From: a virus
Virus record (IMG/VR): IMGVR_UViG_3300046471_000056
Coordinates: 1 to 22,602 of that record
Direction: 5' to 3' (one strand)
DNA length: 22,602 nt
This document shows, piece after piece, positions 4,757 through 12,746 of the stretch. Both the position numbers and the translations under genes were made by a program. Within the stretch, counting starts at the first letter, position 1; the number at the start of each line of letters is the position of its first letter. The notes beneath the pieces are model-generated. The model did no database searches. It worked only from the letters and a program-made list of their open reading frames with translations, and was not told the origin of the DNA.

Positions 4757-7700
4757 TCACCCCAAGTTGCCAAGCTGAACACGTAAGGTTCCGTTTTGGT
4801 CGTAGACCTTTACCCCAGCGCTGGTAATAACGATCCGACCGGCACCAGGCGTGTTGCCGTTCATTTCGAAGTAACCAGTTTTCGATATCGCCCATCCCGT
4901 CTGGCCTGAAACCCAGTTATTCGACTGGATCACTTCCCCAATCTTTGCATTGGTGATAGAGCCGTCTTGAATGAACGCATCGCTGATGAAGGTCTGTCCG
5001 TTGACCACCGCAAACGGGGCAGTCAAAACATTGCCCGCCACGGTGTTGAGCACGGCAAACCGGTCGGCACTGACAACGAACGATGATTGTAAGGCGCCAG
5101 AGCTGTTATCCAGCCCAAGGCCGAACCCGGCCGCGTAATACTGGCCACCAGAAGACAGGGCCAATCGCACGCTGTATGAAGAAGCAATTTTGTTGGCCGA
5201 GTCCGCGATCGTTGTTGCCTGCTGCTGCAATTGAGCAGTGTTCCCGCCGACCGAGCTTTGCAGGCTTACGATTTGCTGGGACTGCGACGTCTGCGTTGCG
5301 CCCTGCGTGGTGACAGTCGATGTCAGCGACTGTAATGCTCGGCTCGATGCGGCAGGCCCGACACGACCGACAGCAATCCAGTCGATATCGAATGCGCTAC
5401 CGCTTACAAGTCCAAGATCGACACGCAAGGCCGTGATGGTGCTGGACGTCCAGTCCGCTCCGCCTGCGGTGAGCGCCGCCATGTCAAACTCAAGGATGGT
5501 GCTTGCGCCAATAGCGAGGTTAGGGTTTGCTAGCACCTTGCGGAAAGATGCCGTAAAACCGTGCCCGCTGGTGGAGTAGAAGAACTGACCATCCCAGTCT
5601 GTTGCGGCGGCTCCAGCGCGGCGCGTGATGGACATCCGGACCTTCGTAAACAAGCCTCCGTTGATGGACAGGCCGGACACTTGGATGCTCGGATCGCCAG
5701 CAGTCGCGGTTTGGCGCATTACCCCAACTGACGGGAACGACAAGGTCGAGTTGTTGGCCGTCCAGCCCTCTGCCGTACTGTCAAAATTCCACGTTGCGTT
5801 CTCTGCCGGGTCAAGCCCAGAAGCGCCCAAGCTGCCCTGAATGGTCGACACCGACGTTTGAAGATCGGTGATGCTGGACGATTGCGCGGTGTTCACGCCC
5901 TCAGCGCTGGTTACCCGATTCGACAACGTCTGCAATGCAGCCGCGCTGGCCTTGGTCGCAAGCCCGTCCGTGGTGCTGTTCACCGCGTTTTCAAGCGTCG
6001 TAGTCCGCGCAGCAACGCTGGTCAGCGTGGTGCCCTGCTGGGTGACCGTAGACGAGAGCGAATCAACTGCCGCCGATGTCACCGCCTGCGCGTTGGTGAC
6101 AGCCTGCACCGACGGGCTGTAGGCGGTGGCAACAGAGCCTTCCTGAAGCTGCACGTTATCCAGCTCGATCCACATATCCGCAGTTGCGCCGGAGCGATTC
6201 AACAGACGTCCGGCGTATACATGCGCCTTGACGGCGCCAGCTGGGCACGTCGCGGTAAAATTGATCCGAGTGAACGTCGTTCCTACTTGCGTCTCCGCGA
6301 GTTGACTGGTTGAAACAACCACGCTGGCCGCGTTCATCCACTGGATGTACATGGCAAACCGAGCCGAGGAACTGGACAGCTTGGCATACACGCTCAGGGT
6401 GTACGCTTGCCCCTCTATGACTTTTGGCTGGTCAGCATCGGGGGTGTTCCAGTTCAGGTCTATGTACCCGCCGTTCGCCAAACCTGCGCGAGTTAGACGA
6501 ACGGCTTTGACGCTTGAACTCAGGGTCGAATCGACAAATGTCAATGTCGGCGTGGCGCCAGTGCTGCCGCCGACTCTCCAGTAAGTCGGGCGAGTTGTGT
6601 CTCCACTTGGCGTCTGCTCAAACGAGCTGTTCGGCAGCAAGTTGTCACCACCCATACTGCCGATGCTGTTGTTCAGTTGGGTAAGTTGACCGCTCACGCT
6701 GGTCAGTCCGGTCTCGGTCTGGGTGACCCGCCCCGTCAACGCGGTGGTGGCTGCAGCCTGGGCCGCGATGTCGGCTGAAGCCACCTTGCCACTGTCCTTC
6801 CAGCCACTTACGACAGGAGAGACTTCAAGTTGCGCACGGTCCACCTCTGCAAATCCAGCGGTAATCGAACCCGCCGAGTTTGGACGCACTCGAAGAAGTG
6901 GCGTTGTAACTACGGTCCCGGCGGGAAGTGCCGCACTGGTCAGTGAGACCCGCTGCCAACCATCGGTTAGCGTATTGACGCCCTGCGACGCGGTCGCCAA
7001 TACGGCCCCATTTGCATCCCGATGCTGCATAAACAGCTGAAACCCGAGCCCTGCCGTCCCTCTTACGCTGGTGGACAAGGTGATTACCTGACCGGCTGAT
7101 ACCGCTGGCCTATTAGTCACCACCGGGGTCAAGTCGGCATAGGTGCTGGTTGTCAGGCCTGACACATCGATCCGCTGTGACTTGCCAGAAGGATCGAGTG
7201 TGGAAGCAACTTGAGAGAAGACTGCCGACGGCCCCGCGGGGACAGTGCTCACCCAGCCATCAGCAATCGGCGAGCCTGCCGTCGCAAACCTGTCAAACGA
7301 TGGGTTGTACAGCAGGTTCTCACCACCAACGTTCGAAATGTTTGCGGTGATGTTGGTGATCGCATTCCCGGCCGCTGTCAGGTCAGTCCCCTGCTGGGTA
7401 ACTGTGTTGCTTAATGCCTGGACAGTTGCTGCCTCGGCCTTGGTTGCCACCTGCGCCAGAGCGCTCGCAGCCGCCGCCGCAGCATCCGTCGCGGCCTTGT
7501 CTGTAACCGCCGCCCACGCGCTCCCCGTCCAGCGCTTTGGGGTGTTCGCGTTGCCGGTGATGTCGATCCAGAGGTTCTGGGCCAACTGATCGGCAGCCGC
7601 CGGCGCAGCCGACTGAACGATGACCTTGCCTTTCCCGCCTGCCAGCGTGTTCGCCGCATTCGCAGCATTCTGCGCGGCGGTCACGTTCTGGTTTGTGGTC

Positions 7701-10700
7701 GTCAGGCTGCTGTTCAGACCGGTGATCGCCGTGCCTTGGCTGCTGAGGGTGCCCTCCGCGGTCGTGACTCGGGTCGTCAGGCTCTGGACAGCAGTGGACG
7801 ACGCTTTGCCATCCAGCGAGGTTTGCAGGCCAGTGATCTGGTTCGCCTGCGCCGTGTTCACACCCTCGATGCTGGTGATCTTGGTTTCAGCGGTGTTGAC
7901 GCGCGCGGCCAGGCCGTTCGCTGTCTGCACAGCCTGGCCAACGTTCAGCCAGTACGTGGCGTTCGGCGGTGCCGTGTTTTTCGGGACGTTCTGGGTCGCC
8001 TGATAGATGATCCCGTCAGCGCCGAGCACACCCTGCCCGGCGGTGTAAGTCTGGTCGGCCTTGTACGGCATCGAGTCGGCCAGATCCGCAATCTGATCAA
8101 TCTGGGCCTGAAGCTCGTTCTGCACTTCGGTCACGGTGTTGCTGACGTCGGTGATCTGGTCGCCCAGGTCGGTCCTTACCTGGTCAAGGCGTTCATTAAC
8201 CGAACCCGGGCCGTCACCGCCGATCTTGCCGATCTCCGACAGCAGCTCCTGACCCAGTTGGCTTTCCGTGATCTCGCCGACCAGATAATCGAGGATGTCA
8301 TCAGCATTGGAGCTCGCCTGACCGTTTACGAATCCGGGTGCGGTTGGGAACCATGGGCCGACGTTGCCGGTGCGGTCGACGAGGCGCGCCCAGAAGAAGA
8401 ACGATTGCCCTGCTTTCAGGCCCTGCATGGTGTAGTCGGATTGCGGGTAGGCCAGATCGGCCAGTTTGATCGCGCTATCCAGCTGCGGCGTTTGGCTGTA
8501 CCAGAGTTCAGTACGCTGGGTGTCCTCGGCTCCGGCTGGAAACGTCCATTTCAGACCGATACCGAAGATCAGGCTTTCAGTGGTCAGCGAAGTGACCGCC
8601 GGCGGCAATCCTTCCTTACCGTTCAGTTGTGTCAGGTTCGACGAGCGCCAGGTCGACGAAATGTCATAGGCGCTGACGGCGCGTACACGGGCCAAATAGC
8701 CGCCCGAATAAATACCGGTGATGTCGACACTGGTGCTACCGGTGCGCTGTACCTTGATCCAGTTACCGTTGTCCTTCCGCCATTCGACGTCGTACCCGAC
8801 CGCGCCGTTTACGGCAGGCCAGGTGATCGTCATCGTGGTGACGGCGATGCCCTGGTCAATCGCAGATGTTGCGGACAGCGTAACGCTGGCAGGGGCTGGA
8901 ACGACAGTGATCGGGATAACGCTGATCGGCCGGTCTTCGAGTTTTGCGCCGGTGTCGATGTATGCGAACTTGCTCGGCTCGTACTGGAGCGCGGAAATCT
9001 CGTAGTCGCCCTCGGTCGTGCGCTTGGTGCTCAGCACCCGGTAAAGCGGGATCGCAAGATCGTCAGCGTCAAGCGCCCACTGAAGTTGTGGGGTCGGAGT
9101 TTCGCTGTAGGCCGTGGTCACGGTAACCGCGCGTCCAGCCACTGACTGTACAGTGCGCCCTTCCGCCTTGCCGCTCGGCAGGTTGATGATCAGACGATCT
9201 CCGGCCTTGGCTTGAGTGTCACGATCCAGTGTCACAACGCGGCCAGCTGCAGCGGAGATACGTCCGCCGATTTCTCGGCCCGCAAGCAACGAGTCCGCAA
9301 CCGGAATGATGTAGCCAGGCAGCGGGATTGCACCTTCCATCCCGGTCTTGAACGTAACGGTGCGATCCTGGTTGTTGCTCATCACCGCCCACTTACCGCG
9401 GCGCTGCGCTTCCGACGCACGGGTGCAACCGATTGCGCTGATCTCGACCGGCTTGTCACCAAACCGACGCTGCAAAACCGAGTCGGCATAGGCCGTCACG
9501 TCGGTGTCGTAGTTGTTCGCTGGATTGTCGTAGCTGACTATCGCCCGGGTATAACGAGTCTGGGCGGAGGCGCTGCCATAGGAAAACTTGCCGTCGATGA
9601 CATTGGCACGCGTGAAGACGTAGTCGAAGTCTTGCGCGCGAGGCATGTCGGCCTGCATCACAAGTTGGCCTTGCGCCCAGTAGGTCATCCCACGGTATAT
9701 CGCCGAGATGTCGCGCAGCAGCGTCCAGGCCTCGGCCTTACCTTGCAGGTTCATATCGCAGAGAAAGCGCGGCTCTAGTCCGCCGATGCCATTCGGCACC
9801 AACTGATCACAGTACTGGGCGATTCGATAGAGCTCCCACTTGTCGACCATAAACGGCTTGATGCGCTTGCCCAGGCCGAAGCGGTCAACGGTGCAAATTC
9901 CAAACGTGACCCAAGCCGGGTTATTTGTCCACGCCTGCTTGAAAGTGCCATCCCACACGCCTGAATAGGTGCGCGCGACAGGATCATAGTTGCTCGGTAC
10001 CTGCCACTTACGCGCCTTGCACCGTGCGGTTACGACCGGAATGTTTGTGAACTGCTCGGCGTCGAACTCGATGTAGAGGAGTGCCGTGTTCGGGTAACGC
10101 AGTTTCGCGTCGATAACTTCTGTGTAGCCGGCGACCAGCATGGCATCGGCGATCTTGTTGGTGTTCTGGTTTGGCGTGATGCGGCGGACGCGGATCTGCC
10201 AGCCGGTCATAGCCGCTGGTAAATCGATGCGGCGCGACCGCTCATAACGGGTGGTCGTCTTGCCGTCGACCGCCTCGTCAAGGACCTGCTGGTAGGCGCC
10301 GCCGTCCGTGGCAACATCGACCGCGTATTCGATCCGGTAGCCACCCACGTTCCCATTTTCATCCTGCTGCTGAAGCGCAGGCCACGCAAAACGCACGCGC
10401 ACGGCTGAGAGCTGGGTATTGGTCAGCGAGCGCACCCAAGCCGTATCGCTGCGCAGCTCGACGTTGACAGTCGTTTCATTCTCGACCGATGGAATGCCTG
10501 GGATGTAGGACTGATCTACAGCCCCTGAGCGCCACTCCCATTTTACGTTCGGAAAATTAAGATTGCCGCTGGCATCTGCTATTGGTGTGCCGTCCAACTT
10601 AATGGTGGCATTGGTGGGCGCACCGTCGAATTCCCCCTCACCCACTGCGATCAGGAGCTTGGCCAAGTTAGTGGAGCGCAGGCTGTCTGTTGCCTCGATA

Positions 10701-10765
10701 GGCTGCTTTGGGTTGCTGCTGCCGCCCTTGGCGCCGGTAATCTCGATTTTTTCAGCTGCGCCCAT
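4757..10765 (-). CDS. J: Central tail tip / host specificity protein J
   Basis: 2002 residues starting at ATG 10765 behind GGAGGAAAGC. The first ~600 residues match the general build of lambda gpJ (GAKGGSSNPKQPIEATDSLR near the start; NNPAWVTFGICTVDRFGLG near 290), which forms the closed hub at the tail end. Two fibronectin type III-like domains follow (about 618-812), then long Thr/Ser/Gln-rich coiled-coil repeats of the SLTTRVTTAEG kind (about 850-1840). These are broken by three likely beta-sandwich, carbohydrate-binding-like insertions at about 1145-1323 (NLLYNPSFD), 1370-1550 (NLLPNSSFE) and 1648-1807. A DUF1983-like C-terminal region starts about 1841 (AGFGLGLD, SADRFAV). Lambda gpJ is 1132 residues, so this one is much enlarged. 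It determines receptor binding. A terminator lies just before its ribosome binding site. Confidence 0.93.
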   Translation of the reverse strand: MGAAEKIEITGAKGGSSNPKQPIEATDSLRSTNLAKLLIAVGEGEFDGAPTNATIKLDGTPIADASGNLNFPNVKWEWRSGAVDQSYIPGIPSVENETTVNVELRSDTAWVRSLTNTQLSAVRVRFAWPALQQQDENGNVGGYRIEYAVDVATDGGAYQQVLDEAVDGKTTTRYERSRRIDLPAAMTGWQIRVRRITPNQNTNKIADAMLVAGYTEVIDAKLRYPNTALLYIEFDAEQFTNIPVVTARCKARKWQVPSNYDPVARTYSGVWDGTFKQAWTNNPAWVTFGICTVDRFGLGKRIKPFMVDKWELYRIAQYCDQLVPNGIGGLEPRFLCDMNLQGKAEAWTLLRDISAIYRGMTYWAQGQLVMQADMPRAQDFDYVFTRANVIDGKFSYGSASAQTRYTRAIVSYDNPANNYDTDVTAYADSVLQRRFGDKPVEISAIGCTRASEAQRRGKWAVMSNNQDRTVTFKTGMEGAIPLPGYIIPVADSLLAGREIGGRISAAAGRVVTLDRDTQAKAGDRLIINLPSGKAEGRTVQSVAGRAVTVTTAYSETPTPQLQWALDADDLAIPLYRVLSTKRTTEGDYEISALQYEPSKFAYIDTGAKLEDRPISVIPITVVPAPASVTLSATSAIDQGIAVTTMTITWPAVNGAVGYDVEWRKDNGNWIKVQRTGSTSVDITGIYSGGYLARVRAVSAYDISSTWRSSNLTQLNGKEGLPPAVTSLTTESLIFGIGLKWTFPAGAEDTQRTELWYSQTPQLDSAIKLADLAYPQSDYTMQGLKAGQSFFFWARLVDRTGNVGPWFPTAPGFVNGQASSNADDILDYLVGEITESQLGQELLSEIGKIGGDGPGSVNERLDQVRTDLGDQITDVSNTVTEVQNELQAQIDQIADLADSMPYKADQTYTAGQGVLGADGIIYQATQNVPKNTAPPNATYWLNVGQAVQTANGLAARVNTAETKITSIEGVNTAQANQITGLQTSLDGKASSTAVQSLTTRVTTAEGTLSSQGTAITGLNSSLTTTNQNVTAAQNAANAANTLAGGKGKVIVQSAAPAAADQLAQNLWIDITGNANTPKRWTGSAWAAVTDKAATDAAAAAASALAQVATKAEAATVQALSNTVTQQGTDLTAAGNAITNITANISNVGGENLLYNPSFDRFATAGSPIADGWVSTVPAGPSAVFSQVASTLDPSGKSQRIDVSGLTTSTYADLTPVVTNRPAVSAGQVITLSTSVRGTAGLGFQLFMQHRDANGAVLATASQGVNTLTDGWQRVSLTSAALPAGTVVTTPLLRVRPNSAGSITAGFAEVDRAQLEVSPVVSGWKDSGKVASADIAAQAAATTALTGRVTQTETGLTSVSGQLTQLNNSIGSMGGDNLLPNSSFEQTPSGDTTRPTYWRVGGSTGATPTLTFVDSTLSSSVKAVRLTRAGLANGGYIDLNWNTPDADQPKVIEGQAYTLSVYAKLSSSSARFAMYIQWMNAASVVVSTSQLAETQVGTTFTRINFTATCPAGAVKAHVYAGRLLNRSGATADMWIELDNVQLQEGSVATAYSPSVQAVTNAQAVTSAAVDSLSSTVTQQGTTLTSVAARTTTLENAVNSTTDGLATKASAAALQTLSNRVTSAEGVNTAQSSSITDLQTSVSTIQGSLGASGLDPAENATWNFDSTAEGWTANNSTLSFPSVGVMRQTATAGDPSIQVSGLSINGGLFTKVRMSITRRAGAAATDWDGQFFYSTSGHGFTASFRKVLANPNLAIGASTILEFDMAALTAGGADWTSSTITALRVDLGLVSGSAFDIDWIAVGRVGPAASSRALQSLTSTVTTQGATQTSQSQQIVSLQSSVGGNTAQLQQQATTIADSANKIASSYSVRLALSSGGQYYAAGFGLGLDNSSGALQSSFVVSADRFAVLNTVAGNVLTAPFAVVNGQTFISDAFIQDGSITNAKIGEVIQSNNWVSGQTGWAISKTGYFEMNGNTPGAGRIVITSAGVKVYDQNGTLRVQLGNLG

Positions 10766-10781
10766 GCTTTCCTCCAGGCAT

Positions 10782-10802
10782 AAAAAAACCGCCAATCGGC
10801 GG
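10782..10802 (-). terminator. Intrinsic terminator between I and J
   Basis: On the minus strand, stem CCGCC/GGCGG (10798-10802 with 10789-10793), loop GATT, then seven T. The T run ends about 17 bases before the J start and runs almost directly into the J ribosome binding site. Confidence 0.7.
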
Positions 10803-10822
10803 CCGGGTGTTCCAATCTGAAA

Positions 10823-11431
10823 TCACGTTTTGTCTTCGGCGTAGATCGAGGCGCTGATGATCGCCCCGCCCCAATCTCTCTCTCCGATGCAGATCGGGAC
10901 CGGGTTGCCGCTGGCGGTGGTGTTACGCGCGCTGCCGAAGGCATAGGACGGTAGGTTTTCCGGCGACGCACTTTGTCGGATGCCCGACGCCTGAGGGCTG
11001 AGCATTTGGATAACGCCGCCCGCTGTAGATGCGATGCCCCCAGCTATAAGTGCTGCGCCTTGTGCGGTCGTAGAGCCGTATGCAAAAAAACCGATGACAA
11101 TCAGCGCAACGCCCAAGATCGTCTGCAAGACCCCGGCTCGTTTGCTTCCGCTGATCACAGGAACAATCCGAATTTCGCGTGTGCCGCCAAGCTCGAGATC
11201 CTTTTCCCCGACATTTTTTCTGTTGCGGAAGATGGCGAATCTCATGCCAATACGGTCCAACCGTTTAATCTCTTCAGCAAACCCTTGAAGGGTTGCCTTC
11301 AGCGCCCGGAAAACCTCCAGCCCCTGGCCGCTGTCAATTTGGCGTTTATGGCTCCTGCCAAACTTTCTCGCAAGCGAGCCAGATAACAAGATTGTTGTCA
11401 TAGGACTGTAGTGAGCCGCTGTAGCTGCCAT
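10823..11431 (-). CDS. I: Tail assembly protein I
   Basis: 202 residues starting at ATG 11431 with GGAGTAAAA directly before it. A soluble N-terminal half (ETubiquitin-like in appearance, with FRALKATLQGF and the KDLELGG stretch) is followed by two adjacent hydrophobic segments (about 100-140: ILGVALIVIGFFAYG and AALIAGGIASTAGG) and a polar C terminus with GNPVPICIGERDWGGAIISA. This is the normal build of lambda gpI, needed for tail-tip assembly but absent from the finished virion. Order K-I-J is as in lambda, except that a two-gene cargo cassette separates K from I here. Confidence 0.88.
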   Translation of the reverse strand: MAATAAHYSPMTTILLSGSLARKFGRSHKRQIDSGQGLEVFRALKATLQGFAEEIKRLDRIGMRFAIFRNRKNVGEKDLELGGTREIRIVPVISGSKRAGVLQTILGVALIVIGFFAYGSTTAQGAALIAGGIASTAGGVIQMLSPQASGIRQSASPENLPSYAFGSARNTTASGNPVPICIGERDWGGAIISASIYAEDKT

Positions 11432-11446
11432 TTTTACTCCGGACAT

Positions 11447-11467
11447 AAAAAACCCGCCGAAGCGGGT
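11447..11467 (-). terminator. Intrinsic terminator with UUCG loop, between lipoprotein and I
   Basis: On the minus strand, stem ACCCGC/GCGGGT closed by a TTCG tetraloop, followed by a T run (11447-11451). It begins 16 bases after the lipoprotein stop and ends about 15 bases before the I start, so it would insulate the lipoprotein transcript from the tail genes. Confidence 0.78.
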
Positions 11468-11482
11468 GATTTTGATGATTGG

Positions 11483-11884
11483 TTACATAGCTGTCGGAGA
11501 TATGTCAAACGCATCTCCGGAAAGAGTGATCCTGCGCCGCACTGACTCACCGGCACCGACCTCTACCTCGCGCTCAACCAGACCAAACCCGCCACAGGCG
11601 GCGCTCGGCTTCACTCCGAGAATATGCTTGCCGGGCTTCACCCCGAACTTCGCGACTTCCCCTGACGCAAATTCAGCCGCGAGAGTACCGTCTATGTAGA
11701 GTCGATAGTTGCAGCCTGATCCATAGAGACCGCTATCTCGAGTCACGACAACCTGGGCGTCAGCCTTGTTGCCGAAAGCGTACAGCCTCGATTGCGGCAC
11801 CGGATCGGCTTTGTCCGCAGAAATCGGGGATGTGGCACAGCCAGCCAGCAGCGAAACTGCCAACGCCCCTACCAGAATTCGCAT
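11483..11884 (-). CDS. Lipoprotein (moron), function unknown
   Basis: 133 residues. The signal peptide MRILVGALAVSLLAGC has lipobox LAGC and lipidated Cys 16; the next residues (ATSP) do not suggest inner-membrane retention, so outer membrane is likely. The mature domain looks like a compact beta-sandwich of PEGA-like type (YRLYIDGTLAAEF, VKPGKHILGV, VEREVEVGAGES). GAGGGA sits six bases before the ATG. It is divergent from the retropepsin-like gene with 178 bases between the two starts, and is closed by a strong terminator. No lambda tail counterpart exists at this position, so it is cargo. Superinfection exclusion or envelope modification in the lysogen is inferred from location and lipidation only. 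Confidence 0.78.
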   Translation of the reverse strand: MRILVGALAVSLLAGCATSPISADKADPVPQSRLYAFGNKADAQVVVTRDSGLYGSGCNYRLYIDGTLAAEFASGEVAKFGVKPGKHILGVKPSAACGGFGLVEREVEVGAGESVRRRITLSGDAFDISPTAM

Positions 11885-12062
11885 GATGATCCCTCATTGA
11901 GAAAGGGCCGAGGGTAGCACCGGGCTGTCTGCCCATCCAGTGTGGACAAAAGGCCAGTAACAGAACTGATACAGGCCGTAGTAGCTTTCCGACTTCAATG
12001 AACCGCCACGGTCCGTTGCCGGAAAGCCCATGGACCGGGGCAATATAACCTAGGAGGTCGAT

Positions 12063-12581
12063 GTGCCTTTTGATGCAACCGACAGTATGAAACACGCCCT
12101 GTCCAATGGTGCACCCATCTACTTTCTGAGACCGGACAACACGCTCTCAGCCACTCCTTGGGATCAAGGGTTGATCCCAGTCGTAAGAGTATCGATCCGC
12201 CCCGCCTATCTGCATGACAGATCCAGCTCCGATCCTTCCCTGGAATCCATTGACGCAATTGCGTTGATAGATACTGGCGCAGATTACGTATATATCGACG
12301 AGGATTTCGCTACTCGCTACAACTTTCAATCGGACAGCACCATGGACGTGCAAGGCGCCACTGGCACCACGCACCAGAAGGTCCATCCAGCTCTCTTTAA
12401 GCTCGTCGAAGAAACGAATCACCCCACAATGGCCGCAGAGTTCACCTCAGCTCCTTTGAGACGTAATGGGAGGCGGTACGACATAGTTCTCGGGATGCGC
12501 CTTTTGTCAAATGGGGTGCTGGTGATGGATTTCGACTCTGGTGTTTACCGTTTCGAATTCACAGGTCAGCCCAATAAATAA
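12063..12581 (+). CDS. Retropepsin-like aspartic protease (moron)
   Basis: 172 residues starting with GTG at 12063; AGGAGG at 12052-12057 gives ideal spacing, while the ATG two bases earlier opens only a very short frame. Hallmarks of a single-lobe retroviral-type aspartic protease are present: hydrophobic strand then D70-T71-G72-A73 (AIALIDTGADYVYID), a glycine-bearing flap-like stretch (VQGATGTT, about 97-103), and the second hydrophobic-Gly element IVLGMRLL (141-148) followed by GVLVMDF. Such proteins work as homodimers with one Asp per chain. No signal peptide or membrane span, so probably cytoplasmic. It lies on the plus strand inside the tail operon, divergent from a lipoprotein gene. 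Substrate unknown. Confidence 0.78.
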   Translation: MPFDATDSMKHALSNGAPIYFLRPDNTLSATPWDQGLIPVVRVSIRPAYLHDRSSSDPSLESIDAIALIDTGADYVYIDEDFATRYNFQSDSTMDVQGATGTTHQKVHPALFKLVEETNHPTMAAEFTSAPLRRNGRRYDIVLGMRLLSNGVLVMDFDSGVYRFEFTGQPNK

Positions 12582-12746
12582 AAGATCCCGGGGATCCCGT
12601 GGCCCGCATTGGCGCAACCGGATTACCTCGCGTTGATCCCATCGCACATCCATTGCGGGCGGCACTGTAGTGGTACTCGATGTGTGATTAACTCGAGTTT
12701 CTAGCCTGCTTGCCGCAGTGATTTCAGCCTTGCAGAGATCAAGCAT
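12507..12746 (-). CDS. Possible small protein overlapping K and antisense to the protease 3' end
   Basis: 79 residues from ATG 12746, which has a very good AGGAGG ribosome binding site at normal spacing and overlaps the end of K by 8 bases, as real genes do in this operon. The first ~55 residues look protein-like (MLDLCKAEITAASRLE, VRWDQREVIRLRQCG). The last ~25 are translated from the strand opposite the protease gene and look like a chance read-through, so the original stop may have been lost when the cargo cassette was inserted. A terminator hairpin also lies inside this frame. It may be a truncated relic. Confidence 0.4.
   Translation of the reverse strand: MLDLCKAEITAASRLETRVNHTSSTTTVPPAMDVRWDQREVIRLRQCGPRDPRDLLFIGLTCEFETVNTRVEIHHQHPI
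12575..12596 (-). terminator. Probable minus-strand terminator at the edge of the cargo cassette
   Basis: On the minus strand, stem GATCC/GGATC with loop CCG is followed by TTTTATTTATT. It lies after K and directly beside the stop codon of the plus-strand protease, so it would stop tail-operon transcription before the cassette. Confidence 0.5.

Noticed and set aside
5300-8000. CRISPR-like repeats in the J gene
   Set aside because: Repeats are imperfect, in frame and coding for coiled-coil units; no regular spacers.
7736-9145. Long plus-strand open frame (about 470 codons) opposite J
   Set aside because: It is antisense to the conserved FN3 and middle part of J; Arg/Gly-rich composition is what the complement of this GC-rich coding DNA gives, and there is no recognisable domain.
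12044-12049. TATAAC as -10 box of the protease gene
   Set aside because: The start of transcription would fall within the AGGAGG ribosome binding site and no -35 lies at normal spacing.
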